This document shows positions 44,150 through 52,839 of a DNA stretch of 64,000 nt, one piece after another. This DNA comes from Chthoniobacter sp. Lineage in GTDB: Bacteria; Verrucomicrobiota; Verrucomicrobiia; Chthoniobacterales; Chthoniobacteraceae. Each line of letters opens with the position of its first letter. Position 1 is the first letter of the stretch. The stretch lies in contig JAIOPH010000024.1 in NCBI GenBank assembly GCA_021414005.1, forward strand, positions 1 through 64,000, written 5' to 3'. Below the pieces are notes generated by a model that saw only the letters and a program-made list of their open reading frames with translations, made no database searches and was not told where the DNA came from. A program made the translations under genes and the position numbers.

Positions 44150-44235
44150 CAGGGACTACGGATGGCAGGCAGACCAACCCCGCCAGGGCCGGAAGGCAGC
44201 AACGGTCGTCCGACTTGCCTTGTCGTAGCTCTCTG
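44150..44235 (+). ncRNA. ffs: Small signal recognition particle RNA (4.5S)
   Basis: Contains the universally conserved SRP domain IV hairpin: GCCAGGGCCGGAAGGCAGCA, with the GGAA tetraloop and the asymmetric-loop A/C residues that bind Ffh. Flanking segments pair as a single rod: CTACG (44156) with CGTAG (44224), GGCAGGC/GCAAG region, and GACC with GGTC. A T6 run (44241-44246) follows and may end transcription. The hairpin GTCCC-GTCA-GGGAC just upstream (44143-44155) may belong to the 5' end. It targets ribosomes to the membrane with Ffh. Confidence 0.95.
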
Positions 44236-44333
44236 GCGGCTTTTTTCTGCCGTCGAAAAACCGGTGATAATGTGCGCTGCCGCCAGTCCTCGCAGGGGAG
44301 ATCGCCGCGTGGTTTTTCTGCTTGGAGTCAGGC

Positions 44334-45614
44334 GTGAAATCCCGCTCATTGCGCGCCATGTTTCGCACCGGAGCACAGTTCATGTTCATCGTGCTTCTCG
44401 CCGGTCTCGCCCTGATGTACGAGTCGCGCCAGGAGCCGCTCGCGGCATGGGACAATACCTTTGCCGACTTCCTCGCCATGCACAGCCCGCGCGGTGGCAC
44501 CCCCGCGCCGGTCACGCTCGTGGCCATCGACGACGCCAGCCTCGGCGGACACCCGTGGCCGTGGACACCGCTGGATTTCGCCCTCTTTTTCCAAGCCGTC
44601 CTGCCGGTCAAACCCGAGGTCTGCGCCGTGGATGAAGTCCTCGATTTTGCCCGCTTCGGCCTGCCCGACGAGCAGCACCGCAAGCTTCCGCAATACGAGA
44701 AAATGCTCCGCGACATCATCCTGACCGCGCCCAAAAACCTGCTCGGTTCCGAGCTGGGTTTTCCCGAGGATCCGAGCGTCATCCCGCCGCTCCAGGAGGT
44801 GCCCGCGCTGCGCCACATCACGGGAGCCGCCGATCGCATCCCAGAGTTCACGGTGATCGAGCGGCAGCCCACGGAAAACTTCCGCCTGTCGTCGACCGTC
44901 GGTTTTACCAACCTGCCGCGCGTCTATGAGCGCGCCAGCGCCGTTCCGCTGGTCCTGCGCTACCGCGGGCAGGTGGTGCCCACGTTTCCGCTTCAGGCCG
45001 TGATGCTCTGGCGGCAGCTCACACCCGACGACGTCGTGGTGGAGCTGGGCGCGCACATTCAGTTGGGCAAAGACTTGCGCATACCCATCAATGACACCGG
45101 GCGCATGCGCGTGGACTTTGGCGCGCGTCGGGGGGAATTCAGCTACGCCGACCTCATTCTCGCCAGCGAGCAGAGCGGTGCCGGGACACCGCCGCTCGTG
45201 CCGATCGAGCGGTTGAAAGGCGGCATCGTGCTCCTGTCCCGGACCGATGCCGCGGCGCGCACCGTGCCGCTCGCTGCGCAGCGCATGGGCTCTCCCGGCG
45301 AGCTGTTTGCCGCCGCCATCGCCACCATCCAAAAGCAGTCCTTTATCCGCCGCTCGCCGCCGTGGGCCGAGGGCGTGGTCGTCGCCGCGTTCATGCTCGT
45401 CAGCTTTCGTATCCCGCGGCTGAAAAAATGGCTCGCCGTGGTGATCGGGTTCGTCGCCCTCGTCATTTACGCGATGCTGGCGATGGCCGTCTTCAGTCGC
45501 TGGTTCGTCTGGCTTCCGGCCTCCGTTCCACTCGGTGCCGTGCTCGTCTTTGTCCTCCTCCGTCTCGTCACACCCGACTCCGCCGGACGGCCCAGGCGCC
45601 CGGTTATTTTCTAA
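44334..45614 (+). CDS. CHASE2-domain membrane sensor without output domain
   Basis: About 426 residues from GTG 44334 (TTG 44322 or ATG 44358 are alternatives). One N-terminal helix (FMFIVLLAGLALMYESR), a CHASE2 extracytoplasmic sensor domain (about 30-330: VAIDDASLGGHPWPWTPLDF, then VCAVDEVLDF), then three C-terminal membrane helices (PWAEGVVVAAFMLVSFRIP, LAVVIGFVALVIYAMLAMAV, LPLGAVLVFVLLRLV-like). CHASE2 is usually fused to adenylate cyclase, kinase or GGDEF outputs; here the protein ends after the third helix, so it may signal through a partner. Confidence 0.88.
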   Translation: MKSRSLRAMFRTGAQFMFIVLLAGLALMYESRQEPLAAWDNTFADFLAMHSPRGGTPAPVTLVAIDDASLGGHPWPWTPLDFALFFQAVLPVKPEVCAVDEVLDFARFGLPDEQHRKLPQYEKMLRDIILTAPKNLLGSELGFPEDPSVIPPLQEVPALRHITGAADRIPEFTVIERQPTENFRLSSTVGFTNLPRVYERASAVPLVLRYRGQVVPTFPLQAVMLWRQLTPDDVVVELGAHIQLGKDLRIPINDTGRMRVDFGARRGEFSYADLILASEQSGAGTPPLVPIERLKGGIVLLSRTDAAARTVPLAAQRMGSPGELFAAAIATIQKQSFIRRSPPWAEGVVVAAFMLVSFRIPRLKKWLAVVIGFVALVIYAMLAMAVFSRWFVWLPASVPLGAVLVFVLLRLVTPDSAGRPRRPVIF

Positions 45615-45620
45615 AGCCGC

Positions 45621-46670
45621 ATGCCTTCGCCCGAGCGCCCACGCCAGTTTGCCAGCGACAACTGGGCAGGAATCTGCCCGGAGGTCGCCGCCGCACTCGC
45701 CGAGGCCAGCGCGGGCCACGCTCCGGGCTACGGCGCGGATGCCTGGACCGCGGAGGCGGTGCGGCTGATCCGCGAGGTTTTCGAGACGGAGTGCGATGTG
45801 TTTTTTGTTTTCAACGGCACCGCCGCCAACTCTCTCGCCGTCGCTGCCATGTGCGGCCCGTACGAAAGCGTGCTCTGCCACGAGCACGCGCATCTCGTAA
45901 CGGACGAGTGCGGAGCGCCCGGCTTTTTCGCGCACGGCACCACGCTGAAAGGGCTCGCCGGTCCGCTCGGGAAGGTGCTGCCCGCCGCCGTGACAGATGC
46001 CGCCCTGCGCCGCCGCGACGTGCATCATCCGAAGGTCGCCGCGCTCAGCCTCACGCAGTCCACCGAACTGGGCACGGTCTATACGCCCGATGAAATCGCC
46101 GCGCTCGGAGTCGTCGCGCGGGAGCAGGATTTGTGGCTGCACATGGATGGCGCGCGCTTTGCCAACGCCCTCGCCAGCCTCGGCGTCGCGCCGCGGCAGC
46201 TCACCTGGCAGGCTGGCGTGGACGTGCTCTCATTTGGCGGGACGAAAAACGGGATGCCCTTTGGCGAGGCCCTCGTCTTTTTCGATAGCGAACTCGCGCG
46301 CGATTTCGCCTTTCGCCGCAAGCAAGGCGGTCAGCTCGCCTCGAAGACGCGCTTCCTCGCCGCGCCGTGGGTCGCACTGCTGCGCGACGGTGCCTGGCTG
46401 CGGCACGCCGCCAGTGCCAACGCCCGCGCGGCCGAACTCGAACGCGGCCTCCGCGCGGTGCCCGGAGTCGAGGTTCTCTATGTGCGCGAAGCCAATGCCG
46501 TCTTCGCCACCATGCCTCCCGCCCTGCTCGCCGGTCTGCGCGCGAGGGGCTGGCAGTTCTACACCGATGTCGGCCCCGATGGTGCCGCGCGGCTCATGGG
46601 CTCATGGGACACGACCGAAGAAGACGTGGCCGCTTTCCTCCACGACGCCACGAGCCTCGCTCGCGCGTAG
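45621..46670 (+). CDS. Threonine aldolase (low-specificity type)
   Basis: 349 residues, PLP fold-type I. Motifs: FASDNWAGICPEVAAAL at the N-terminus (in place of the usual RSDTxT), FVFNGTAANSLAVAAMCGP, LHMDGARFANALASLG and the Schiff-base Lys in SFGGTKNGMPFGEAL near 210. Splits threonine/allo-threonine to glycine and acetaldehyde. Starts 6 bp after the CHASE2 stop, so the genes are probably co-transcribed even though no functional link is apparent. Confidence 0.92.
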   Translation: MPSPERPRQFASDNWAGICPEVAAALAEASAGHAPGYGADAWTAEAVRLIREVFETECDVFFVFNGTAANSLAVAAMCGPYESVLCHEHAHLVTDECGAPGFFAHGTTLKGLAGPLGKVLPAAVTDAALRRRDVHHPKVAALSLTQSTELGTVYTPDEIAALGVVAREQDLWLHMDGARFANALASLGVAPRQLTWQAGVDVLSFGGTKNGMPFGEALVFFDSELARDFAFRRKQGGQLASKTRFLAAPWVALLRDGAWLRHAASANARAAELERGLRAVPGVEVLYVREANAVFATMPPALLAGLRARGWQFYTDVGPDGAARLMGSWDTTEEDVAAFLHDATSLARA

Positions 46671-46678
46671 CTGCCCGC

Positions 46679-47059
46679 CTAACCGCGCGTGTGGTGATGC
46701 CGCGCGCGATCGTCCGCCCAATAAACGTGTAGCATCACCGCGCCCCAGTAGAGCGGCAGCAGCAACAGCCCCCAGCCTGCGCTGGCAAAGCCCGCCAGCA
46801 GCGCGGCGAACACCGCGAAGCAACTGCCCAGCATGATAATCGCGCCGAGCAGCCGGTGGCCTTTGTAGAGATGTCCGAGGCCGGGGATCACACTGAAGCA
46901 GACCGCCGTGAGGTCGCGCCCGGTCCCGCGGTGGGTAGTCGCGTGGCGCACCCAGTCGCACTTTGGGCAGGCGTCGGGATTTTCGGGGAGCAGCACGGCG
47001 TCGCAAAGCGGGCACGTGGGCTTTTCAGTGAGCGGAGAGTTGGCGTGGATGGTGGTCAT
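46679..47059 (-). CDS. Small membrane protein with zinc-ribbon N-terminus
   Basis: 126 residues from ATG 47059. A double CxxC zinc ribbon (CPLCDAVLLPENPDACPKC) is followed by VIPGLGHLYKGHRLLGAIIM, the hinge of the TM2-like/PGLGHxY family, and two membrane helices (AIIMLGSCFAVFAALLAGFA; WGLLLLPLYWGAVMLHVYW). Function unknown. Divergent from the NIF3-like gene, tail-to-tail with the aldolase. Confidence 0.8.
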   Translation of the reverse strand: MTTIHANSPLTEKPTCPLCDAVLLPENPDACPKCDWVRHATTHRGTGRDLTAVCFSVIPGLGHLYKGHRLLGAIIMLGSCFAVFAALLAGFASAGWGLLLLPLYWGAVMLHVYWADDRARHHHTRG

Positions 47060-47151
47060 GATTAGTCTTCGTTTGGATGGTTGTTGACCTTGTTTCCTAC
47101 AGGGAAAAGTAGCCAAACTCATCGCTCCGCGCAATCGCCAACTTTTTACTT

Positions 47152-47907
47152 ATGACCACGCTCGCTCCCATCGTCACCCATCTCGACCGCTATCTCCGCA
47201 CCGCCGAAGTCACCGACTACTCCGGCGCGTGGAACGGCTTGCAAATCGAAAACTCGGGTCGCGTAACGAAGATCGCGGCCGCTGTGGATGCGTGCGAGGC
47301 GGTGATCGTCGAGGCCGTCGCGCGCGGGGCGTCGCTGCTGCTTGTGCATCACGGGCTTTTTTGGGGCGGCGTCCAGCCGCTGACCGGCGCGGTGCGGCGG
47401 AAAGTGAAGACCGCGCTCGACGGCGACCTCGCCATTTACAGCTCGCACCTGCCGCTCGATCTGCATCCCGTCGTCGGCAACAACGTGCTCCTCGCCAAGG
47501 CGCTTGGCTTCACCAAATGCGCGCCCTTCTTCTTCGCCAAAGGCCAGTCCCTCGGCGTGCAAACGCGCGCGTCACTTGCGCTCTCCGAGATCGCCCGCCG
47601 CCTCGAACGCGTGCTCGGCAGCGCCCCGCACCTCGCGCCCGGAGGGCCGGGCAAAACCGCGCGCATCGGCATCGTGACCGGAGGCGCGGGCGGCGAGGTC
47701 GCGCGCGCCGCGGCAGAGGGCGTGGACACCTTCATCACCGGCGAAGGTCCGCACCACAGCTACACGCTCGCCGAGGAGTTGGGCGTGAATGTCTTCTACG
47801 CCGGTCACTACGCCACCGAGACCTTCGGCGTGCGGGCGCTCGCCGCGCACCTCGCGAAAAAATTCCGGGTGCCGTGGGAGTTCATCGACCACCCTACGGG
47901 GCTCTGA
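47152..47907 (+). CDS. NIF3-like dinuclear metal protein (DUF34)
   Basis: 251 residues. Metal-site motifs: SLLLVHHGLFWGG near 63-75, SSHLPLDLHPVVGNN near 102, IVTGGAGGEVARAAAEGVDT near 165-185 and GEGPHHSYTLAEE, then FYAGHYATETFGVRALA. This family binds two metals and is conserved, with proposed GTP cyclohydrolase-like or other hydrolase roles not settled. No operon partner: 195 bp to the next gene. Confidence 0.93.
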   Translation: MTTLAPIVTHLDRYLRTAEVTDYSGAWNGLQIENSGRVTKIAAAVDACEAVIVEAVARGASLLLVHHGLFWGGVQPLTGAVRRKVKTALDGDLAIYSSHLPLDLHPVVGNNVLLAKALGFTKCAPFFFAKGQSLGVQTRASLALSEIARRLERVLGSAPHLAPGGPGKTARIGIVTGGAGGEVARAAAEGVDTFITGEGPHHSYTLAEELGVNVFYAGHYATETFGVRALAAHLAKKFRVPWEFIDHPTGL

Positions 47908-47963
47908 GCCGGCGGGGCGTTTCGCCGACAATTCTGTCGCGACACACTGTTCGGAAAAACTCG

Positions 47964-47993
47964 TTGACGCTCTCGGCGGAGGGCCGATAGCTT
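47964..47993 (+). promoter_or_regulatory. Possible sigma-70 promoter of the NDK gene
   Basis: TTGACG at 47964 and TAGCTT (or GATAGC) 16-18 bp later, 108 bp before the NDK ATG. The -35 matches well, the -10 poorly. Offered as a candidate only. Confidence 0.3.
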
Positions 47994-48101
47994 GCGCGCC
48001 CTTAAAAAAACCGAAACATTTTCCAAAAAATTCCCTGCCTGCGTGGGTTCCACGCCGTGAAAGACTGATTTTCCGGCGAGCTGCGCGGGCACTTTTTATC
48101 T

Positions 48102-49271
48102 ATGGCCGAAGAACTCTCCTACGTGATCGTCACTCCTTACTCGATTCGCAAAGCGCGGACCGGGGGCATTATTGCGCGGCTGATTTCGCGCACCGGTCTG
48201 GAGGTCGTGGCCGCACGGATGTTCGCGCCGAGCGCGGAGCTGGTGGAGAAATACGCGGCGACGATCGTTAACGACCCGGAGCCGCGGCATCGCGCCACAC
48301 AGGAGTTGATTCGGAAATATGTGCTCGCGAATTTCGGCCCGCGCGCGGGCGGGACGCGGCCGCGGGTGCTGCTCCTTGTTTTCAAAGGCGAGAACGCGGT
48401 GAACACCCTGCGCTCGACCGTCGGGCACATCGTCAATGAGCGGACCAGCGGCGAGACGATCCGCGACACCTACGGCGACTATCTCGAAGATGGAAACGGG
48501 AACGTGAGCTACTTCGAGCCGGGCGTGCTCGCGCCGCCGGACGCGGCCAGCGCGGCGACCGATCTGAAGCTGTGGGCGTCGTATTCCGATTCCGATGGCG
48601 GCCTCCTCGACACCGCGGTCACGTTTCCCGCTGGCGCGAACGTTGAGAAGACGCTCGTGCTCATCAAGCCGGACAACTTCCGCTTCCCCAATGCGCGCCC
48701 CGGCGGTGTAATCGACCTTTTCTCCCGGACCGGGCTCTACATCATCGCGTGCAAGGTTCACCGCATGAGCGTGGCGCAGGCCGAGGAATTTTACGGCCCG
48801 GTGCTCGACGTCCTGCAGGACAAACTGCGCGGTCGTTCCGGCGAAATCGCGCGCAAGGCGCTGGAGCAGGAGCTTTCCATCACGCTTGGCGACGACGTTC
48901 AGACGAAGCTCGGCGACCTGCTCGGCCCGATCAACGGACGCGAAAACTGGGAACAGATCGTCAAGTTCATGGCCGGCCTCAAGCCCAGCGATTGCCCCGC
49001 CGACCGGCGGCAGGAGCCGGGCTCGGAAAAGTGCATCGCGCTTTGCTATCAGGGCATCGACGCCGTGCGGAAAATCCGCGAGGTTCTCGGCCCGACCGAT
49101 CCCTCGAAAGCGCCTCCCGGCACCATCCGCCGCGAGTTTGGCCAGACTATCATGGTCAACGCCGCCCACGCCTCCGACTCCGCGGAAAACGCCGTGCGCG
49201 AGATGGGCATCGTGCAAATCTCTGAAAACAACCTGAAACCCTTGATCGAATCCTGGTTCGCCAAAAATTAG
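48102..49271 (+). CDS. Tandem nucleoside diphosphate kinase-like protein, first half inactive
   Basis: 389 residues = two NDK domains. Domain 2 (185-389) keeps the active-site set: LVLIKPDNFRF (Lys), PPGTIRREFGQ (Arg) and VNAAHASDSAENAVREMG (phospho-His), but has an extra segment of about 70 residues (GEIARKALEQELSITLGDDV onward). Domain 1 (1-160) has VIVTPYSIRK in place of xxIKPD and GNGNVSYFEPGV in place of NxxHGSDS, so Lys and His are missing. Domain 1 probably regulates or stabilises domain 2. The second half should balance NTP/NDP pools. Confidence 0.9.
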   Translation: MAEELSYVIVTPYSIRKARTGGIIARLISRTGLEVVAARMFAPSAELVEKYAATIVNDPEPRHRATQELIRKYVLANFGPRAGGTRPRVLLLVFKGENAVNTLRSTVGHIVNERTSGETIRDTYGDYLEDGNGNVSYFEPGVLAPPDAASAATDLKLWASYSDSDGGLLDTAVTFPAGANVEKTLVLIKPDNFRFPNARPGGVIDLFSRTGLYIIACKVHRMSVAQAEEFYGPVLDVLQDKLRGRSGEIARKALEQELSITLGDDVQTKLGDLLGPINGRENWEQIVKFMAGLKPSDCPADRRQEPGSEKCIALCYQGIDAVRKIREVLGPTDPSKAPPGTIRREFGQTIMVNAAHASDSAENAVREMGIVQISENNLKPLIESWFAKN

Positions 49272-49320
49272 CGCGCCAGTTTTTCAATCTGAAATCTGTA
49301 ATCCCAAACCTGAAATAACC

Positions 49321-50481
49321 ATGGAACTCTCCCAACGCGCCACAATCCTCACCCCGTCGCTCACCCTCAGCATCGACTCGAAAGCCAAGGCCATGAAAGC
49401 CGAGGGGCTTGATGTCTGCGGTTTCGGTGCCGGCGAGCCGGACATGGATACGCCCGAGCACATCAAGGCCGCCGCGCAAGCCGCGCTCGAGATGGGCTTC
49501 ACCAAATACACGCCCAGCGCTGGCACCCCCGAGCTGCGCCAGGCCATCGCCGACAAATTCAAAGCCGACAACGGCCTCGACTACAAACCGAGCCAGATCA
49601 TCGTCAGCAACGGCGCGAAACACTCCTGCTACAACGCCATCCTCGCCACCTGCCAGCCCGGCGATGAAGTCATCATTCCCGCGCCCTACTGGCTGAGCTA
49701 TCCCGAGATGGTGCGTCTCGCCGGTGCCGAGCCGGTCATTGTGCAAACGAAGGAAGCCAACGGCTGGAAGATGACCGCCGATGAGTTCCAGGACGCCATG
49801 ACTCCGCGCACGAAAATGGTCATCATCAACTCGCCCGGCAACCCGACCGGCGCCGTCTATACCGCTGCGGAATTGCAGGCCATCGTGGAGGTCGCCAGCG
49901 ACGAGGAGATCATCATCCTTTCCGACGAAATCTACGAGAAGCTGACCTACGAAGGCGTGAAGCATGTGAGCGTGGCGTCGCTGCCCGGCGCGGCCGACAT
50001 CACGATCACGATCAACGGTTTCTCCAAGGCCTACTCGATGACCGGGTGGCGGCTCGGCTACCTCGGCGCGCCCGAGGCTATTGCCAAAGGGATCGACGCC
50101 ATCCAGAGCCACAGCACCTCGAACCCGTGCTCCTTCGCGCAAAAAGGCGCGCTCGCTGCGCTCAAGGGCGACCAGCAGCCCGTGGCCGACATGCGCGATG
50201 AATTCGAGATGCGCCGCAACTACATGGTCAACCGCCTCTCCGCGATGGACCGAATCAGCGTGGTCAAACCCGAGGGGGCGTTCTACGTGCTCGTAAACAT
50301 CGGCAAGCTCGGCCTGAATTCTTCGAACTTCGCCGACCGCCTGCTCAGCAAACATCAGGTCGCCGTCGTGCCCGGCATCGCCTTTGGCAACGACCAGACG
50401 GTGCGCTTGAGCTACGCCACCAGCCTGGACGTCATCAAGAAGGGCCTCGATCGCTTCGAGGAATTCTGCAAGACGCTGTAA
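49321..50481 (+). CDS. Aspartate/aromatic aminotransferase, class I
   Basis: 386 residues, 49 bp after the NDK gene. Motifs of the Ib aspartate aminotransferase subgroup: FGAGEPDMDTPEHIK, TKYTPSAGTPELRQAIADK, INSPGNPTGAVYTAAEL (Asn of the PLP site), ILSDEIYEKLTYEG and the Schiff-base Lys in NGFSKAYSMTGWRLGYLG near 236; C-terminal Arg in DQTVRLSYATS binds the substrate carboxylate. Uses oxaloacetate/2-oxoglutarate type reactions in the cytoplasm. Ends at a strong terminator. Confidence 0.94.
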   Translation: MELSQRATILTPSLTLSIDSKAKAMKAEGLDVCGFGAGEPDMDTPEHIKAAAQAALEMGFTKYTPSAGTPELRQAIADKFKADNGLDYKPSQIIVSNGAKHSCYNAILATCQPGDEVIIPAPYWLSYPEMVRLAGAEPVIVQTKEANGWKMTADEFQDAMTPRTKMVIINSPGNPTGAVYTAAELQAIVEVASDEEIIILSDEIYEKLTYEGVKHVSVASLPGAADITITINGFSKAYSMTGWRLGYLGAPEAIAKGIDAIQSHSTSNPCSFAQKGALAALKGDQQPVADMRDEFEMRRNYMVNRLSAMDRISVVKPEGAFYVLVNIGKLGLNSSNFADRLLSKHQVAVVPGIAFGNDQTVRLSYATSLDVIKKGLDRFEEFCKTL

Positions 50482-50503
50482 GCGCCCGCACTATTTTGGC
50501 AAA

Positions 50504-50536
50504 CGCGCCGCCGGACACCCCGGCGGCGCGTTTTTT
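50504..50536 (+). terminator. Rho-independent terminator
   Basis: Perfect 11-bp stem (CGCGCCGCCGG / CCGGCGGCGCG) with loop ACACC, followed by T6 (50531-50536). It lies 23 bp after the aminotransferase stop and also faces the end of the cyclase-like gene on the other strand. Confidence 0.92.
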
Positions 50537-50569
50537 GTTGGGCGTGAAACGCACGCTGCTCCAGTCGTT

Positions 50570-52321
50570 TCACGCGCCGAGCGGATCGCCGGTGATTTTG
50601 CCGAGTGCGCCGACGGTGAAGATCTGCGGATACAGCCGTTCGTAATACCACAGCTTTGCGAAGTAGAAGCCGATCGGCGACGGCTCGCGCCACCCGCCGG
50701 ACGCCACGCGCGCGACCAGCCAGCGCGTCCCGCTCGCCACCGCCGCGACCTCCGCAGTGCGGGCGAGCGCAGCCACGGCCAGCGCGGTTTCCTCCACCGA
50801 CGCCGGGCCGCCGCGCACGCCACTCCAGCCGCCGTCCGCGCACTGGGCACCGGCCAGCCAGCGCTCGCCCGCGCGCGTCATCGCGGCGGGAAGCTCGATC
50901 CCGCGGTCGCGCAATTCGCGCAGCGCGCCGACGACTTTCGCCGTGCCGTAGAGCGGGTTCTCATCGTAGGGCGCGTGCTCATTGCCAAACCACAGCGGCA
51001 GCCACGAACCGTCCGCGCGCTGGGTCTGCGCGAGGAAACGCACGGCACGTTCGATGGCGCGGCGGGTGCGGGCCGCCGTGCGCTTGTCGAGTTGTGGCCG
51101 CCACGCGCTCCAGGCGCGCAGCGCGTGCGCGGTGAGATCGGGTGCGCTGCGATCGAAAGGCAGCGCGCCCCAGCCACGGCAAAACGTCGGGATGCCGCCG
51201 TCGCGATTTTGCAGATCGAGAAGCCAGCGCACGCCCGCCACGCCAGCCGTACGCGTCTCGCCATCCACCGTGCCGAGCGCGAGCAGGGCGAGCAGCGCGC
51301 CGGCCGTGTCGTCCGCATCGGGTACACCGCCGGGCAGGTTTGTCCAAGCCCAGCCGCCCGGCGCGGCGTGCGTGTAGGGATGCTCTCCGCGGAACTGCTG
51401 CCCGAGCAGCCACGCGCGGAGCCTGAGTCTTTGCTCGGGCGAAAGCGCGCCCGGCTGCGCGGCGAGCGCCTCGATGGCGAGCGTCGTCACCCACGTCGCG
51501 AGATTGGTGTCGATCGGCCAGCTTCCATCAGCGCGCACTGCCGCGCGCAAAAACTCCGCGCCGCGCTGCGTCACGCGGTGCTCGTCGAGTCCCATCGCTG
51601 CGAGGCTCATCGTCACGAAACTCGTCAGCGGCGTGGCTTCGAGAAAGCCGCCGTTTTCCGGCTGGGTGGACGCCAGCACCCGCAGCGTCCGTGCCCGCGT
51701 CCGCTCCCGGAGCAAGTGGGTGAGCGGGTTCCGCGTCGGGCGGTGGTGGTGAATCGTTTGGCCGATGGCGATGAGTGCGGGCAGCGCGTAGCTCACCACC
51801 GGCAGCCGCAGCGCGCCAAAAAACTGATGCGGCAGCGCGGCCAGTTCAAATGGCAGCGGCGGCACATGCTCCCACCCGATGCGCCCGGCCAGCGCCAGCG
51901 TCATCAGGATCGGCACGGAGAAAGTCCGGTCTTTGCCGTAGCGCGCGCCGATCGCCGCCGGCAGTGCCATTGCCCCGCGCGCCCGCTCCAGCCACGCCTT
52001 TGCGCGCGCGATCACGGCCGCAAAATCCGCGTCTGCCCGCGCCGCGCCGAACGCCGCCCACGCGAGCGCCGTGGTGCTGATGTTGCTCCCGCTTCGCACG
52101 GTGTCGCCCCAGCCGCCATCGGCATTTTGATTTTCCGCCAGCCACCGCAGCCCGCCGCGAATTAAGCCCCCGTCGGCTTCCCGCCCGAACCGCGCCAACG
52201 CCACCACTGCGGTCGCCGTGGAGAGCGCGCTGCGCGAAAGCTCACCCGCCCAGTGCCCGTCCGGCGTCAACTCCGCGAGCAGCGCCTCCGTCGCGCGAAG
52301 CAACGCTTCGCCTTCGCCCAT
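50570..52321 (-). CDS. Squalene/hopene-cyclase-like class II terpene cyclase
   Basis: 583 residues from ATG 52321 (GTG 52345 possible). QW-type repeats throughout: QNADGGWGDT (about 65), TQPENGGFLE, GSWPID, LQNRDGGIPTF, QRADGSWLPLWF and QCADGGWSG; the class II protonation motif DxDD is present as PDADDTAGALLAL near 345. Shorter than canonical squalene-hopene cyclases (about 630) and no squalene-synthesis genes adjoin. It would cyclise squalene or another isoprenoid at the membrane. It is the last gene of the marR-tolC-laccase-methyltransferase-DCC series. Confidence 0.88.
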   Translation of the reverse strand: MGEGEALLRATEALLAELTPDGHWAGELSRSALSTATAVVALARFGREADGGLIRGGLRWLAENQNADGGWGDTVRSGSNISTTALAWAAFGAARADADFAAVIARAKAWLERARGAMALPAAIGARYGKDRTFSVPILMTLALAGRIGWEHVPPLPFELAALPHQFFGALRLPVVSYALPALIAIGQTIHHHRPTRNPLTHLLRERTRARTLRVLASTQPENGGFLEATPLTSFVTMSLAAMGLDEHRVTQRGAEFLRAAVRADGSWPIDTNLATWVTTLAIEALAAQPGALSPEQRLRLRAWLLGQQFRGEHPYTHAAPGGWAWTNLPGGVPDADDTAGALLALLALGTVDGETRTAGVAGVRWLLDLQNRDGGIPTFCRGWGALPFDRSAPDLTAHALRAWSAWRPQLDKRTAARTRRAIERAVRFLAQTQRADGSWLPLWFGNEHAPYDENPLYGTAKVVGALRELRDRGIELPAAMTRAGERWLAGAQCADGGWSGVRGGPASVEETALAVAALARTAEVAAVASGTRWLVARVASGGWREPSPIGFYFAKLWYYERLYPQIFTVGALGKITGDPLGA

Positions 52322-52345
52322 CGCCTCTCGCCTTTCGCCCTCCAC

Positions 52346-52759
52346 TTACGCCAGTTTGTCCTGCTCCCGCTTGCGCGCCGGCAGGATGGCGCACGCGTCC
52401 TTGCAGCCAAACAGCCGGCTGAAGAGCAGGCGGCGCCGGCTTACCCAGCGGTAGATGATTTCGGCGAGAATGATGACGCCCGGAATCCACAAAAACAGCG
52501 CCACCGGCACGAGCAACGGCAGCCGCAGACCGAGAAAGCGAATCGCCCGCGCGCCCCGATGAATGCGGCCCTCCGGCGTGACGCAGTGGATCGCTTCCAG
52601 CAAATCCTCGCGCGTCAGTTGCGGCGCGATTTGCTGTGCGCGCGGATCGGACAGCGGCACGAGCGCGAGCGTGTTGCGCCAGTCGAGCCACGTCAGCACC
52701 TTCATCTGGAAAGTGCAAAGCGGGCACTCGTTGTCGTAGAGCACGGCGTGCTGGTTCAT
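52346..52759 (-). CDS. DCC-family thiol-disulfide protein (DUF393)
   Basis: 137 residues. The N-terminus has AVLYDNECPLCTFQMKVLTW, the DxxCPLC signature of the thioredoxin-like DCC family. A hydrophobic stretch (LPLLVPVALFLWIPGVIILA) and a C-terminal FGCKDACAIL follow. Family members are small redox proteins, sometimes partnering quinone or terpenoid enzymes. Ends 25 bp before the cyclase ATG on the same strand, hence co-transcribed. Confidence 0.9.
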   Translation of the reverse strand: MNQHAVLYDNECPLCTFQMKVLTWLDWRNTLALVPLSDPRAQQIAPQLTREDLLEAIHCVTPEGRIHRGARAIRFLGLRLPLLVPVALFLWIPGVIILAEIIYRWVSRRRLLFSRLFGCKDACAILPARKREQDKLA

Positions 52760-52839
52760 GCGCGGAAGCTAGCGGCGCCAGCGGAATTGTTCACCCGCAT
52801 TCTTTCAGGTGGAAGCGCGCCGCTCCGGTTTTTGCGAGG

